From Ruminococcus sp. (lineage in GTDB: Bacteria; Bacillota; Clostridia; Oscillospirales; Acutalibacteraceae), in NCBI GenBank assembly GCA_017481885.1, contig JAFUOM010000010.1, forward strand, positions 1 to 40,976: a DNA stretch of 40,976 nt, given 5' to 3'. Below are positions 17,568 to 27,973 of this stretch, in pieces. Numbering within the stretch: the stretch's first letter is position 1; each line of letters opens with the position of its first letter. Both the position numbers and the translations under genes were made by a program. The notes beneath the pieces are model-generated. The model saw only the letters and a list, made by a program, of their open reading frames with translations. It had not been told where the DNA came from and did no database searches.

Positions 17568-18144
17568 CAAGCTCACCTCCCGAAATCTCAGTATTGTAAA
17601 TGTCACACGCTGTGTTGACAGCGTCTGTGACGGCACGTGATGAAATAGTAGACGAAGTTACAGCGTCAATCTGCTGACCTTCTCCTGCGTAGTCTTTTGA
17701 AACGATAATATTGTCGTTTGACAGCAGTCCCTTAAACTGAGCAGTAAAGCTCTCGTTTGAAGTGTTTTTGCCAAGGCCAGGAGTTTCGTCGTCGTTGTAG
17801 TAAACGTCAATGTTGATGATAGAGCCATCGTTTGCAATACCTGTCATTACTTTAATCTGACCGCCGTAGCCTGATGCTACAGTTGAAACAGCGTAGCCTG
17901 TAATTTCGCCTGAGTCATCTTTGCCGGCAAAGGCTGTGCCGTTGTCACCTGTGTAAACTTCTTCGAAGTCTTTTGCATCAGGACAAACAATCTTCATTGA
18001 TTCCTGCTGAGCCTGAGCTTCGTTTTCAGCGATTTTTGTGGATGTCACAGCGTTTGTAACAGCGAGTGCCGCTGTGATTATAACGCAGATAATAAACAGG
18101 GAAATTGTCGGGATGAATACATCTTTAAAGTTCATCTTTCTCAT
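17560..18144 (-). CDS. rnfG: Rnf complex subunit G (FMN-binding)
   Basis: 194 residues. One N-terminal membrane helix (ISLFIICVIITAALAVTNAV) and an extracytoplasmic FMN-binding domain. The flavin attachment motif is DAVTSSTISSRAV with the probable FMN-bearing Thr at 166. Upstream of it is the conserved GYGGQIKVMTGI. It overlaps rnfD (ATGA) and rnfE. A second in-frame ATG three codons in is possible. Confidence 0.93.
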   Translation of the reverse strand: MRKMNFKDVFIPTISLFIICVIITAALAVTNAVTSTKIAENEAQAQQESMKIVCPDAKDFEEVYTGDNGTAFAGKDDSGEITGYAVSTVASGYGGQIKVMTGIANDGSIINIDVYYNDDETPGLGKNTSNESFTAQFKGLLSNDNIIVSKDYAGEGQQIDAVTSSTISSRAVTDAVNTACDIYNTEISGGELDG

Positions 18145-19079
18145 TTTTTGTCCCCCTTTGTCTGCTTTATAAAGCCGAAAGGCTTTGGAGTTGTAGCCAT
18201 TTCAATCAGCGGAACAAGAATGTTCATAAGTAAGATTGAGAACGATGCACCCTCAGGCATATTTGAGTAGGTTCTAAGCAGTATTGTGAGCACACCGCAA
18301 CCTACAGCGTAAATAACCTTGCCCCATTTTGTGATAGGAGATGTAACGTAGTCAGTAGCCATAAAGATTGCACCAAGGAGCAGTCCGCCTGACAGTATCT
18401 GGTACAGCGGGTCTTGACCAACTATAAGAGCCATAACACCTGCTGAAAGAATGTAAACGCAAGGGATAATAGGGGATATTACCTTTCTTACTACAAGGTA
18501 AACACCGCCTAAAACAAGAGCAATAGCACAGGTTTCGCCCAGTGAGCCACCGTGTGCACCGAGTAAAAGCTCTACGTAAGAATATGTACCGCTTTGTGCA
18601 GCTAACGGAGTAGCGGATGCAACAGCGTCAAAATCAGATGCAAAAGCGTCTGTCCAGGTCATCATAGCGTTAGGGAATGACACAAGCAAAACAATTCTTG
18701 CAGCTAAAGCAGGGTTAACAAAGTTCATTCCGAGTCCGCCAAACATCTGCTTTACAACTACAATGGCAACGATACTGCCGAAAATCGCAATCAGCGGATT
18801 GAGTGACGGCGGAAGATTGAGCGCTAACAGCAAGCCTGTGACAACTGCGGACAAATCGCCGATAGTTGTGTCACGCTTCATAACTTTTCGTGAAATATAT
18901 TCGCACAGCACACATGAAGCAACGCAAACACCGATGAGCATCAACGCTCTCCATCCAAAAAATACAACGGATGCAATGGATGCAGGCACCAAAGCGATGA
19001 TAACGTCGAGCATTATCTTTGTTGTGGAAGAACTAGAGCGAAGATGAGGAGAGGATGAAACGTATAATTTATTTTCCAT
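18141..19079 (-). CDS. rnfD: Rnf complex subunit D (membrane protein)
   Basis: 312 residues. It begins with SSSPHLRSSSSTTKIMLDV, the family start, followed by about nine hydrophobic segments including GGLGMNFVNPALAARI. The RnfD/NqrB flavinylation motif is expected in the SxxxSATPLA area (SDFDAVASATPLAAQSGTYS), where SAT holds the Thr likely to carry FMN. Its start overlaps the rnfC stop (TAATG). Confidence 0.94.
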   Translation of the reverse strand: MENKLYVSSSPHLRSSSSTTKIMLDVIIALVPASIASVVFFGWRALMLIGVCVASCVLCEYISRKVMKRDTTIGDLSAVVTGLLLALNLPPSLNPLIAIFGSIVAIVVVKQMFGGLGMNFVNPALAARIVLLVSFPNAMMTWTDAFASDFDAVASATPLAAQSGTYSYVELLLGAHGGSLGETCAIALVLGGVYLVVRKVISPIIPCVYILSAGVMALIVGQDPLYQILSGGLLLGAIFMATDYVTSPITKWGKVIYAVGCGVLTILLRTYSNMPEGASFSILLMNILVPLIEMATTPKPFGFIKQTKGDKK

Positions 19080-20446
19080 TATTTACCCTCCTTTAACGGC
19101 ATCTGCCTTTTCTTTTCGTTGTTGATAATCTGTTTTCCCAGACGGATAGTGTTTACAAGATGGCGGTGTGCAGGGCAAGAATACGCACAGCAACCGCATT
19201 CCATACAGTTCATAATGCCGGATTTGAGCATACTTTCGACGTCCTTTGCGTTAACAGCCTTGCAAATTGACGGCGGAACAAGGGTCATAGGGCAGGCATC
19301 AACGCATTTTCCGCAGTGGATGCACGCTGTAGGTTCCTGAAGTTTTGCCTGCTTTTCGGTGAATGCCAAAATAGCGTTGTTTTGCTTTGCGATAAACAGC
19401 GAGTCATCGCTTACGGCAGAGCCCATCATCGGACCGCCCATAATAATCTTTTTAGGTTCTTCTTTATAGCCACCACAGAACTCGATGATGTCTTTAACAG
19501 ATGTGCCCACAGGGACAATAACGTTCTTAGGTTCAGCGATAGCATCACCATCAACGGTAACACGTCTTTTTACAAGCGGAACACCCGACTTGAGGTAATA
19601 CGACAAAAATGCAATAGATGCGACGTTCATAACAAGACAGCCGGCATCAGCAGGTAACTTGCCCATTGGAACAACTCGGTTTGTGCACGCTTTGATTAGC
19701 ACTTTTTCAGCACCGTAAGGGTAACTTGCTTTAAGCGGTAGCACTCTCACTTCGTCGTACTTGTCAACTTCGTTATCAGCGATAGTTTTGAGCACTTTGA
19801 TAGCGTCAGGCTTGTTGTCTTCAATGCCGATGATAACACGCTTTAAGTCCAGGATATCCTTTAAAGTGTAAATACCGCTCATAATGTTCCACGAGTTTTC
19901 AATTACTTCTCTGTGGTCAGCGGTGATATATGGTTCGCACTCAGCAAGGTTAATGATGAGTGTGTCAACGTTTTTATCGGTTGGGATGTTGAGCTTTACG
20001 TGTGTAGGGAAACCTGCACCGCCAAGACCAACAAGTCCGCAATCTCTGGCAGCTTTCAAAAGGTCTGACAGGTTGTTTACAACAGGTGGCTTGATGCCCT
20101 CATACATACGCATTTCGCCGTCAGATTCAATTGTTACAGCGTCAACTTTAGCACCGTTAGCGGCTGTGATTTTGTCGATTTTTTTGACAACACCCGAGAT
20201 TGAGCTGTGGATTGGCGCAGATACATACGCATCGCTGTCGCCGATAATTTGACCTACAGCAACCGTGTCGCCGACTTTGACAACAGGCTTGCACGGTGCA
20301 CCAATGTGCTGTGACATAGAAATGGTAACACTTTTAGGTGCAGGCATATAGATGCTCTGAATGTTAGCGGTGTTTTTTCTGTGTGGTACGTGTACACCTC
20401 CGTGGGTGCGGTACGGCTTTTTTGGGAAAGTAAGCTTTGCTTCCAT
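19079..20446 (-). CDS. rnfC: Rnf complex subunit C (NADH-binding, iron-sulfur)
   Basis: 455 residues. The N-terminal barrel-sandwich part is followed by the NADH/FMN-binding region with GLVGLGGAGFPTHVKL (about residue 135). Two 4Fe-4S motifs lie in the last 90 residues (CIHCGKCVDACP and CMECGCCAYSCP). It is the peripheral subunit that reduces NAD+. It is the first gene of the operon; the promoter at 20497-20525 precedes it. Confidence 0.95.
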   Translation of the reverse strand: MEAKLTFPKKPYRTHGGVHVPHRKNTANIQSIYMPAPKSVTISMSQHIGAPCKPVVKVGDTVAVGQIIGDSDAYVSAPIHSSISGVVKKIDKITAANGAKVDAVTIESDGEMRMYEGIKPPVVNNLSDLLKAARDCGLVGLGGAGFPTHVKLNIPTDKNVDTLIINLAECEPYITADHREVIENSWNIMSGIYTLKDILDLKRVIIGIEDNKPDAIKVLKTIADNEVDKYDEVRVLPLKASYPYGAEKVLIKACTNRVVPMGKLPADAGCLVMNVASIAFLSYYLKSGVPLVKRRVTVDGDAIAEPKNVIVPVGTSVKDIIEFCGGYKEEPKKIIMGGPMMGSAVSDDSLFIAKQNNAILAFTEKQAKLQEPTACIHCGKCVDACPMTLVPPSICKAVNAKDVESMLKSGIMNCMECGCCAYSCPAHRHLVNTIRLGKQIINNEKKRQMPLKEGK

Positions 20447-20496
20447 ACAAAAACCCCTTCGTATTTAGTAAAAAATGTAAAAGTTCGTCACATAAC

Positions 20497-20525
20497 ATTA
20501 TACCATTTTGTGCATCTTTTTGCAA
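20497..20525 (-). promoter_or_regulatory. Promoter of the rnf operon
   Basis: On the minus strand TTGCAA, 17-bp spacer, TATAAT, about 50 bp before the rnfC ATG. Confidence 0.75.
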
Positions 20526-20597
20526 TGTGAATATCCGCCAAAATAATCAGCACAATATGGTATATAAATACTAAAAACAAGGTTCGGAGATGATTAA

Positions 20598-20951
20598 ATG
20601 CAGTATGTTTATGCATTTTTAATTGGCGGTGCAATATGTCTGGTGGGTCAGGTGCTTATTGATAAAACAAAGTTGACTCCTGCACGTATACTTACAGGCT
20701 ACGTTGTGGCAGGTGTTATACTGTCGGCTGTGGGTTGGTTTCAGCCACTTGCCGATTTTGCAGGCGCCGGAGCAACGGTGCCGCTGTGTGGTTTTGGTCA
20801 TTTGATGGCTCAGGGCGTCAAAAACGCTGTGGATTCAATCGGGCCGATGGGAATACTAAAAGGCGGACTGACAGCAGGTGCCGCGGGAATAACAGCAGCG
20901 ATTGTTTTTGGTTTGGTTGCCGCCTTGCTGAGCAAATCCAAAGAGAAATAA
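20598..20951 (+). CDS. spoVAE: Stage V sporulation protein AE
   Basis: 117 residues, hydrophobic throughout with four predicted membrane segments. The sequence GQVLIDKTKLTPARIL and QPLADFAGAGATVPLCGFG are diagnostic of SpoVAE, a part of the inner-spore-membrane channel that moves dipicolinic acid. Length matches the family (about 115-120). Start by GGAG ten bases before ATG. Unusually, spoVAC and spoVAD are not adjacent. A weak sigma-G-like match (TGAATA at 20528, CAATATG at 20553, 19-bp spacer) lies upstream; I give it low weight. Confidence 0.9.
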   Translation: MQYVYAFLIGGAICLVGQVLIDKTKLTPARILTGYVVAGVILSAVGWFQPLADFAGAGATVPLCGFGHLMAQGVKNAVDSIGPMGILKGGLTAGAAGITAAIVFGLVAALLSKSKEK

Positions 20952-20974
20952 TTGCCCAAGTGACATAAAGTTTG

Positions 20975-21003
20975 TTGACATTTATTAAAATAACTGCTAT
21001 TAT
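20975..21003 (+). promoter_or_regulatory. Consensus promoter for the 50-residue membrane protein gene
   Basis: TTGACA, 17-bp spacer, TATTAT, 37 bp before the ATG at 21041. It shows the small gene is transcribed independently of spoVAE. Confidence 0.75.
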
Positions 21004-21040
21004 TTTATGTAGAAATCGAAACCTGCAAGGAGGTACTCTT

Positions 21041-21193
21041 ATGGAGAGAAAGTCTAAATTCGGCTGGATCGTTGTACTTGTTTCAGCTGTTGCCGCTGTA
21101 ACTGCGGCTATTACCGCATTTTTGGTTGTCCGCGAAAAGAAAAAGAAGGACGACGCTGAGCTTGAGGAATACCTCGATTATTCAATTCAGTAA
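21041..21193 (+). CDS. 50-residue single-pass membrane protein
   Basis: Starts MERKSKFGW with AAGGAGG seven to eight bases before the ATG. It has one membrane helix (IVVLVSAVAAVTAAITAFLVV), then a basic stop-transfer stretch (REKKKKDD) and an acidic tail ending EEYLDYSIQ. The own promoter and a strong terminator make it a complete tiny transcription unit. The function is unknown. Confidence 0.75.
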   Translation: MERKSKFGWIVVLVSAVAAVTAAITAFLVVREKKKKDDAELEEYLDYSIQ

Positions 21194-21206
21194 TATGTAA
21201 AAAGTT

Positions 21207-21240
21207 ACGCCCGTACGTTTTTGTACGGGCGTTTTCTTTT
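21207..21240 (+). terminator. Terminator of the 50-residue protein gene
   Basis: ACGCCCGTAC pairs with GTACGGGCGT and is followed by TTTCTTTTT. Confidence 0.9.
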
Positions 21241-21261
21241 TGTGCAAAACTTTGCAATATA

Positions 21262-21319
21262 AAAAAGCCTTCCCCGAGAATGGGGAAGGTGGCACCGATA
21301 GGTGACGGATGAGGTTGAA
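21262..21319 (-). repeat. B-family repeat, one arm
   Basis: GCCTTCCCC / GGGGAAGG hairpin followed by TGGCACCGATAGGTGACGG and ATGAGG. The same sequence is found inverted at the right arm of the copy at 22749-22904. Confidence 0.75.
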
Positions 21320-21326
21320 AACATTT

Positions 21327-21383
21327 TTTGATTTATAGTTTTGTTGGTGCTACGCACGGCGGACGACCAATGGTTGCCCCTAC
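21327..21383 (-). repeat. REP-type palindrome with tail
   Basis: Read on the minus strand GTAGGGGCAACC pairs with GGTCGTCCG; the tail GTGCGTAGCACCAACAAAAC follows. Confidence 0.75.
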
Positions 21384-21389
21384 GATTGA

Positions 21390-21419
21390 GCTGTGGTGCT
21401 CGGACGCTCGGACGCTTAA
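21390..21419 (-). repeat. Truncated A-family start near rpsT
   Basis: Read on the minus strand TTTTAAGCGTCCGAG with a duplicated CGTCCGAG, resembling the start of copy A3. It lies just behind the rpsT terminator rather than in front of it. Confidence 0.5.
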
Positions 21420-21426
21420 AATAACA

Positions 21427-21455
21427 AAAAAAGCAGGGCGTGTAGCTCTGCTTTT
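21427..21455 (-). terminator. Terminator of rpsT
   Basis: On the minus strand AAAAGCAGAGC pairs with GCCCTGCTTTT, followed by TTTG. Confidence 0.85.
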
Positions 21456-21481
21456 AAGGTCGTCATATTAACGCTTTTAAA

Positions 21482-21742
21482 TTATGCTGATGCATTGAGT
21501 CTCTTCATGAGAGAAGCCTTGCTTCTAGCAGCTGTGTTCTTGTGCATGAGGCCCTTTGCTGCTGCCTTGTCGATCTTCTTGATAGCAAGACGAACTGCCT
21601 CAGCCTTGTTGTCAGCGTTTGTATCAACAGCAACGTATGCTTTCTTTACTGCTGTTTTAAGAGCACTTTTAGTAGCTTTGTTCTGAGCTGTCTTAGTAGC
21701 GATAACCTTAACACGCTTCTTAGCTGATTTAATATTTGGCAT
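21482..21742 (-). CDS. rpsT: 30S ribosomal protein S20
   Basis: 86 residues, highly basic and helical, starting [13 protein letters not shown] and containing the family stretch [21 protein letters not shown]. It binds 16S rRNA in the 30S subunit. GGAGGTGGGAC precedes the ATG, which gives a strong start. It has its own promoter and terminator. Confidence 0.97.
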   Translation of the reverse strand: MPNIKSAKKRVKVIATKTAQNKATKSALKTAVKKAYVAVDTNADNKAEAVRLAIKKIDKAAAKGLMHKNTAARSKASLMKRLNASA

Positions 21743-21777
21743 TGTCCCACCTCCTTAATTTACGCTCATATAGACGT

Positions 21778-21806
21778 ATATTAACATTATTGATTGAAAA
21801 ATGCAA
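21778..21806 (-). promoter_or_regulatory. Promoter of rpsT
   Basis: On the minus strand TTGCAT, 17-bp spacer, TAATAT, about 35 bp before the ATG. Confidence 0.65.
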
Positions 21807-21936
21807 GTGTTTTGCGAAAAAAACGCACATTTTTTTATTAATTTTTTGTGTCCTTGCGGCAAATCGCAAGATGTTGTGATGCTTGCTTTGACGTGACACT
21901 AAGGATTTACGAACGACATATCAGAAAAAGCCGATG

Positions 21937-22215
21937 TTATTCGTTTTCTTCGTTAAGTCTGGCTTTTCTTGCTTTGCTGTAGGCTATGATGCACACAATC
22001 AACACCACAATCGCCACACCTCGGTAAATGAACGAATACGGCGGAGCAAAAAGGTTAGTTTCAATCAGTTTGTCTATTAACTGCCACACAAAGGAATACA
22101 GAAAAAATCCGCTGAGCACAAAAAGAAACTTAGAGTGTTTGAAAGCAAGATAAAACATATATATTGCCAGTATCAGCCACATCGCTGCGTAAACGTAGCC
22201 TGTGTATGCTTCCAT
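21937..22215 (-). CDS. Small membrane protein (92 residues), second of a pair
   Basis: Three hydrophobic segments (YVYAAMWLILAIYMFYLAF; FLFVLSGFFLYSFVWQLI; YRGVAIVVLIVCIIAYS) and a charged C-terminal tail. It follows the equally sized membrane gene at 22219 by three bases, so the two are co-expressed and probably work together. I do not recognise the family and propose no function. Confidence 0.7.
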   Translation of the reverse strand: MEAYTGYVYAAMWLILAIYMFYLAFKHSKFLFVLSGFFLYSFVWQLIDKLIETNLFAPPYSFIYRGVAIVVLIVCIIAYSKARKARLNEENE

Positions 22216-22218
22216 AGT

Positions 22219-22497
22219 TTAGTCTCCTTTTCTCTTACGCTTTGACTTGTTCTTTGTCATAAGCAGGATGAAAATGTAGTAAATAACAATTACAATCGTG
22301 CCAACCTGCGAAACAATGTCGCCCAGAGTGCTGACAGGGTTTAATTCGGAGAGGATGTAGGTGAGCATTGTTGCGCATCCTTCAAAGATAAGGTAAATCG
22401 CAAGCGGACGCAAAAGAGTCATCTTGCGGTAGTAAGACGAAAACATAAGCATTGCCGCTAAAAAGCAAACAACGGTTGTGATTATAGAAAGTATCAT
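22219..22497 (-). CDS. Small membrane protein (92 residues), first of a pair
   Basis: Three hydrophobic segments (ILSIITTVVCFLAAMLMF; LRPLAIYLIFEGCATML; VGTIVIVIYYIFILLM) and a very basic tail (KNKSKRKRKGD). GGAGGAC precedes the ATG; a consensus promoter lies just upstream. Family unknown. The 92-residue partner follows directly. Confidence 0.7.
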   Translation of the reverse strand: MILSIITTVVCFLAAMLMFSSYYRKMTLLRPLAIYLIFEGCATMLTYILSELNPVSTLGDIVSQVGTIVIVIYYIFILLMTKNKSKRKRKGD

Positions 22498-22529
22498 AAT
22501 GTCCTCCTATGCAAAATTTTGCTACCTAT

Positions 22530-22558
22530 ATTATATATGTTGTGCTTTGCACTGTCAA
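22530..22558 (-). promoter_or_regulatory. Consensus promoter for the small membrane protein pair
   Basis: On the minus strand TTGACA, 17-bp spacer, TATAAT, about 33 bp before the ATG at 22497. Confidence 0.8.
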
Positions 22559-22667
22559 ATTAAAATGTTTACACAGCGGATAATCATACTTTGAAAATAT
22601 ATTGAAAAGTTTGCTCTTTTTTTCGGTAAATTATAGTTTAGTATACCCGAAACGTTTTAGGGTATTT

Positions 22668-22691
22668 GTAGGGGCGAGCATTGCTCGTCCG
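22668..22691 (+). repeat. REP-type palindrome without tail
   Basis: GTAGGGGCGAGC pairs with GCTCGTCCG. It is identical in core to the copy inside the transposase gene at 28502-28525. Confidence 0.75.
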
Positions 22692-22748
22692 AAAAATTTC
22701 TTGAAAATGTGTGTTATATCTGTGTAGCCATACATAAATGACTAGCTA

Positions 22749-22904
22749 AGGCTTCCCCTGTTTTTATCAGGGGAGGCTCCGCCGTAGGCGGTGGTGAGGT
22801 AAAAACGCTTGATAACAGCAATTTAATTGTTAAGCTATCAACGCCTTCAACCTCATCCGTCACCTATCGGTGTCACCTTCCCCAATCTCGGGGAAGGCTT
22901 TTTG
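22749..22904. repeat. B-family palindromic element (about 155 bp)
   Basis: The left arm has its own hairpin (GCTTCCCCTG / CAGGGGAGGC), as does the right arm (CCTTCCCC / GGGGAAGG followed by CTTTTT, terminator-like on the plus strand). The outer ends are complementary. GCCGTAGGCGGTGGTGAGG on the left faces CCTCATCCGTCACC on the right. It fills the gene-free stretch between the small membrane pair and the CIRCE promoter together with one REP copy. Confidence 0.75.
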
Positions 22905-23032
22905 TTCACCTAAACTATAATTTACAGTAAAAAGGGGGCGATGTATTTATTGTAAAAACTCTTGTTTTCAATTTGTAATGGGGAAAAATCCATTTGTTAA
23001 CCTTGTTCACAAATTGTTTACCAAGATATGGC

Positions 23033-23066
23033 TTGACTTTTTCTTACCTTTCTGCTACATTATAAT
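23033..23066 (+). promoter_or_regulatory. Promoter of the hrcA-grpE-dnaK-dnaJ operon
   Basis: TTGACT at 23033 with TACATT at 23056 gives 17-bp spacing; a better -10 hexamer, TATAAT at 23061, lies five bases further and would need a weak -35. Either way the start site falls at or in the CIRCE operator. Confidence 0.65.
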
Positions 23067-23072
23067 ACAGAG

Positions 23073-23099
23073 TTAGCACTCAGACACCGAGAGTGCTAA
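23073..23099 (+). promoter_or_regulatory. CIRCE operator (HrcA binding site)
   Basis: A perfect TTAGCACTC-N9-GAGTGCTAA inverted repeat, directly behind the promoter and about 90 bp before hrcA. HrcA binding represses the operon at normal temperature. Confidence 0.98.
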
Positions 23100-23189
23100 A
23101 ACTTAAAAACTTTCCTGCTCGGATGTCCGTGGTGATTATGTGCTTTGTTTTAACACAAAATCTACGGGAACCTGAAAAGAGGTGGTGCA

Positions 23190-24218
23190 ATGGAGCTCAA
23201 GGAAAGAAAAGCGAAAATTCTCAAAGCTGTCGTTGAAAACTACATCCACTTTGGTGTTGCTATCGGCTCAAAGGCTTTGATAGCTCAGACAGGACTCGCT
23301 GTTTCGTCGGCGACAATCCGAAACGAGCTTTCAGAACTTGAGCGACTTGGGTATCTTTTACAGCCTCACACTTCGGCAGGCAGAGTGCCAACCAATATGG
23401 GCTACAGGTACTACATCGACAAACTGATAGATAAGCAGGAACTCGATCAAAGGGTTAAAGCTCACATCGAAAACGCTATTCTTTTTGGTGCAGACGCACC
23501 CGAAAGAATACTCTCAAACACCGCACAGGTGCTCTCTCAGCTTACTGGTATGGCTTGTGTGACTACAACTCCGAGCGGTACAAACGCCAGAGTTCACAAA
23601 ATCCGTTTTGTAATCACAGGACGACACACCTGTATGGCGGTGCTCATCACTTCAAACGGTATGGTTAAAAGCAGGCTGTTTAGAGTTGAGTTTGTAGTAA
23701 CGCCGGAGCTTGTCAGTATGTTTGACAAGGTGCTTAACGATGCGTTTGTGGGCGTCGAACTCAAAAGTATCGACAGAGCGTTTTTGCAGACAGTCGGAGC
23801 ATCGTTTGGCGAGCTTTCAATGTTTATGCCTGATGTGCTGTTTGCGATTATGGACTCAGTAAAACAGGCGATGCAACAGAGCATTAATGTCAGCGGAGCT
23901 ACAAATCTGTTGTTTTTACCCGAATACGATACGAACAGTGCGAGAAATGTACTGAAATTTCTTAACGACTCCGAAAATGTTTCGACACTTCTCAGCGAGA
24001 ATATCAAGGACACTAAGGTATTCTTAGGTAAGGAAAGCGGGTACTATGAGCTAAGTAACAGTATGGTTATCGCAACAGGATACGAAATCGGCTCAGTGTG
24101 TGCCGGAGCAATTGCTCTTGTGGGACCGCTTCGAGCTGACTATCAAAAACTTATTTCAATGGTTGAATATGCAAGCGACTACGCTTCAAAGCTTATAGGC
24201 GAGTTGCTTGAGGTATAG
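23190..24218 (+). CDS. hrcA: Heat-inducible transcription repressor HrcA
   Basis: 342 residues. The N-terminal winged helix (VAIGSKALIAQTGLAVSSAT then IRNELSELERLGYLLQPHTS) is followed by the GAF-like and dimerisation domains; the C-terminal IALVGPLRADYQKLISMVEY is typical. It binds the CIRCE site upstream and represses its own operon; activity depends on GroEL in related organisms. AGAGGTGG sits before the ATG. Confidence 0.96.
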   Translation: MELKERKAKILKAVVENYIHFGVAIGSKALIAQTGLAVSSATIRNELSELERLGYLLQPHTSAGRVPTNMGYRYYIDKLIDKQELDQRVKAHIENAILFGADAPERILSNTAQVLSQLTGMACVTTTPSGTNARVHKIRFVITGRHTCMAVLITSNGMVKSRLFRVEFVVTPELVSMFDKVLNDAFVGVELKSIDRAFLQTVGASFGELSMFMPDVLFAIMDSVKQAMQQSINVSGATNLLFLPEYDTNSARNVLKFLNDSENVSTLLSENIKDTKVFLGKESGYYELSNSMVIATGYEIGSVCAGAIALVGPLRADYQKLISMVEYASDYASKLIGELLEV

Positions 24219-24227
24219 GAGATAAAT

Positions 24228-24782
24228 ATGAGTAAGAAAGAAAAAATCGAAAAAGAGCAGGTTGAAGAAGTGGATAAAGAAACCGCTGAAAACACCGAAG
24301 CTGCTCAGACTGAAGAAGTAAAAGAGCCTACTGCTGAAGAAAAATTACAGGAAGAGCTCCAAGCTTCAAACGAAAAGTATATGCGTCTTTACGCTGAGTA
24401 CGATAACTACAGAAAACGTACTCAAAACGAAAAGGCTCAGATTTACGCTGATGCAACAGCGAAAGCGGTTGAGCAGATTTTACCGCTTGCTGACTCTTTA
24501 GCTATGGCACTGTCCCAGTTTGAGGGCAAGGATGTGCCAGCTGAATTTAGTAAAGGCATCGAGCTTATCGCAAATCAGCTGAAATCTAGCTTTGATAAGC
24601 TTTCAGTAACACCGTTTGGTGCTGTCGGCGACGAGTTTGACCCTAACATCCACAATGCGATTTCTAAAATTGAGGATGAGTCTTTAGGTGAAAATACCAT
24701 CGCTCAGGTTTACCAGACAGGCTACAAATTAAACGACAAGATAATCCGTCACGCAATGGTAGTCGTTGCAAACTGTGACTGA
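24228..24782 (+). CDS. grpE: Nucleotide exchange factor GrpE
   Basis: 184 residues. A Glu/Lys-rich N-terminal tail leads into a long coiled coil (about 40-90, with RLYAEYDNYRKRTQNEK) and a beta-rich C-terminal head (GDEFDPNIHNAISKIED...VYQTGYKLNDKIIRHAMVVV), the family signature. It releases ADP from DnaK. It starts 9 bp after hrcA with TAGGAGAT as RBS. Confidence 0.96.
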   Translation: MSKKEKIEKEQVEEVDKETAENTEAAQTEEVKEPTAEEKLQEELQASNEKYMRLYAEYDNYRKRTQNEKAQIYADATAKAVEQILPLADSLAMALSQFEGKDVPAEFSKGIELIANQLKSSFDKLSVTPFGAVGDEFDPNIHNAISKIEDESLGENTIAQVYQTGYKLNDKIIRHAMVVVANCD

Positions 24783-24806
24783 TATATAAATATTATTTAG
24801 GTTTAA

Positions 24807-26687
<1,881 letters not shown>

Positions 26688-26713
26688 TTAAAATATAAAA
26701 TATATACACAAGC

Positions 26714-26737
26714 GGTGACTCGATTTTTCGAGCCACC
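26714..26737 (+). promoter_or_regulatory. Hairpin between dnaK and dnaJ
   Basis: GGTGACTCG pairs with CGAGCCACC around a short T-rich loop. A second, weaker hairpin (GGTGACT/AGTCACC) follows to about 26779. No T-run follows, so a processing or stabilising element is more likely than a terminator. Confidence 0.5.
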
Positions 26738-26827
26738 GTGTTGTGCGTAATGGTGACTACCACTTGACTTGAGTCACCTTATCGTGTTTAATAACATATA
26801 GTTTGTTAATAAAGCAGGTGAACCCTC

Positions 26828-27973
26828 TTGGCAGATAAGAGAGATTATTATGAGGTCTTAGGCGTACAAAAAGGTGCGTCAGACGATGAAATAAAAAAAG
26901 CATACAGACAGAGTGCGAAGAAATACCACCCTGACTTGCATCCGGGCGATGCTGAGTGTGAAGCTAAGTTTAAAGAAGTAAACGAAGCGTACGAGGTGCT
27001 GTCCGATAAGGACAAAAAAGCCAGATACGACCAGTTTGGACACGCAGGTGTTGACCCTAACTACGGTGCAGGTGCAGGCTCATACGGCTCACCGTTTGGT
27101 CAGGACATCGACTTTGGCGATATCTTCAGCTCAGTGTTCGGCGGTTTCGGCGGATTTTCAGGCAGACGTAGTGCTAACCCTAACGCACCACGACGCGGTA
27201 CTGACGTTGAAGCAACTGTGTACATTTCTTTTGAAGAAGCGGCTATGGGTTGCAAAAAAACTGTTGAGTATCAGGCAGTGTCAACTTGTACTGAGTGTAA
27301 TGGTACAGGTGCTAAAAAGGGTACTACTGTCAAAACTTGTCCTACTTGCTCAGGCAGAGGTCAGGTAACAGTTAACCAGCGTACTCCGTTTGGCGTTGTG
27401 CAGACAACCCGTCCGTGCGACACTTGTAAGGGACAGGGAAAGATTGTTGAACAGCCGTGTCCAAAATGTAACGGTCAGGGCAGAGTAAGACGCAAAAAGT
27501 CAGTTGAAATCAACATCCCTGCAGGTATTTCGGACGAGCAGGTATTAAACGTAAGCGGTCACGGAAACAGTGGCTCAAACGGTGGTCCTGCCGGCGACTT
27601 GCACGTTTACGTTGGTGTTCGTCCTCACGCAGTGTTTGAACGCAGAGGTGACGACGTGTGGTGCGAGCTTCCTATCACATTCGCTCAGGCGGCTCTTGGT
27701 GCAGAGGTGGTTGTGCCAACTCTCTACGGCAAAGTAAGCTACCAGATTCACGAAGGCACCCAGCCAAACGATGTGTTTAAGTTAAAGGGCAAGGGCATCC
27801 AGCATTTAGGTTCAAAATCTAAGGGCGACCAGTACGTTAAGGTCGTTATCGAAGTACCAAAGAACCTGTCATCAAAGCAGAAAGAACTCATCAGAGAGTT
27901 TGACTCTGCAAGCTCCGACAAAAACTACGCAAAGCGTAAAACTTTCAAGCAGAAATTAAAAGATTTGTTTTAA
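26828..27973 (+). CDS. dnaJ: Chaperone DnaJ
   Basis: 381 residues. J-domain with HPD at residues 34-36 ([10 protein letters not shown]), Gly/Phe-rich linker, four zinc-binding repeats ([32 protein letters not shown]), then the substrate-binding C-terminal domains. The start codon is [15 protein letters not shown] is the family N-terminus, and AGGTG lies seven bases before it. It stimulates DnaK ATPase. The stop TAA is also the first TAA of an A-family element. Confidence 0.96.
   Translation: MADKRDYYEVLGVQKGASDDEIKKAYRQSAKKYHPDLHPGDAECEAKFKEVNEAYEVLSDKDKKARYDQFGHAGVDPNYGAGAGSYGSPFGQDIDFGDIFSSVFGGFGGFSGRRSANPNAPRRGTDVEATVYISFEEAAMGCKKTVEYQAVSTCTECNGTGAKKGTTVKTCPTCSGRGQVTVNQRTPFGVVQTTRPCDTCKGQGKIVEQPCPKCNGQGRVRRKKSVEINIPAGISDEQVLNVSGHGNSGSNGGPAGDLHVYVGVRPHAVFERRGDDVWCELPITFAQAALGAEVVVPTLYGKVSYQIHEGTQPNDVFKLKGKGIQHLGSKSKGDQYVKVVIEVPKNLSSKQKELIREFDSASSDKNYAKRKTFKQKLKDLF

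Noticed and set aside
20528-20559. Sigma-G promoter for spoVAE
   Set aside because: The spacing is 19 bp and the -10 match is partial; kept only as a weak note in the spoVAE entry.
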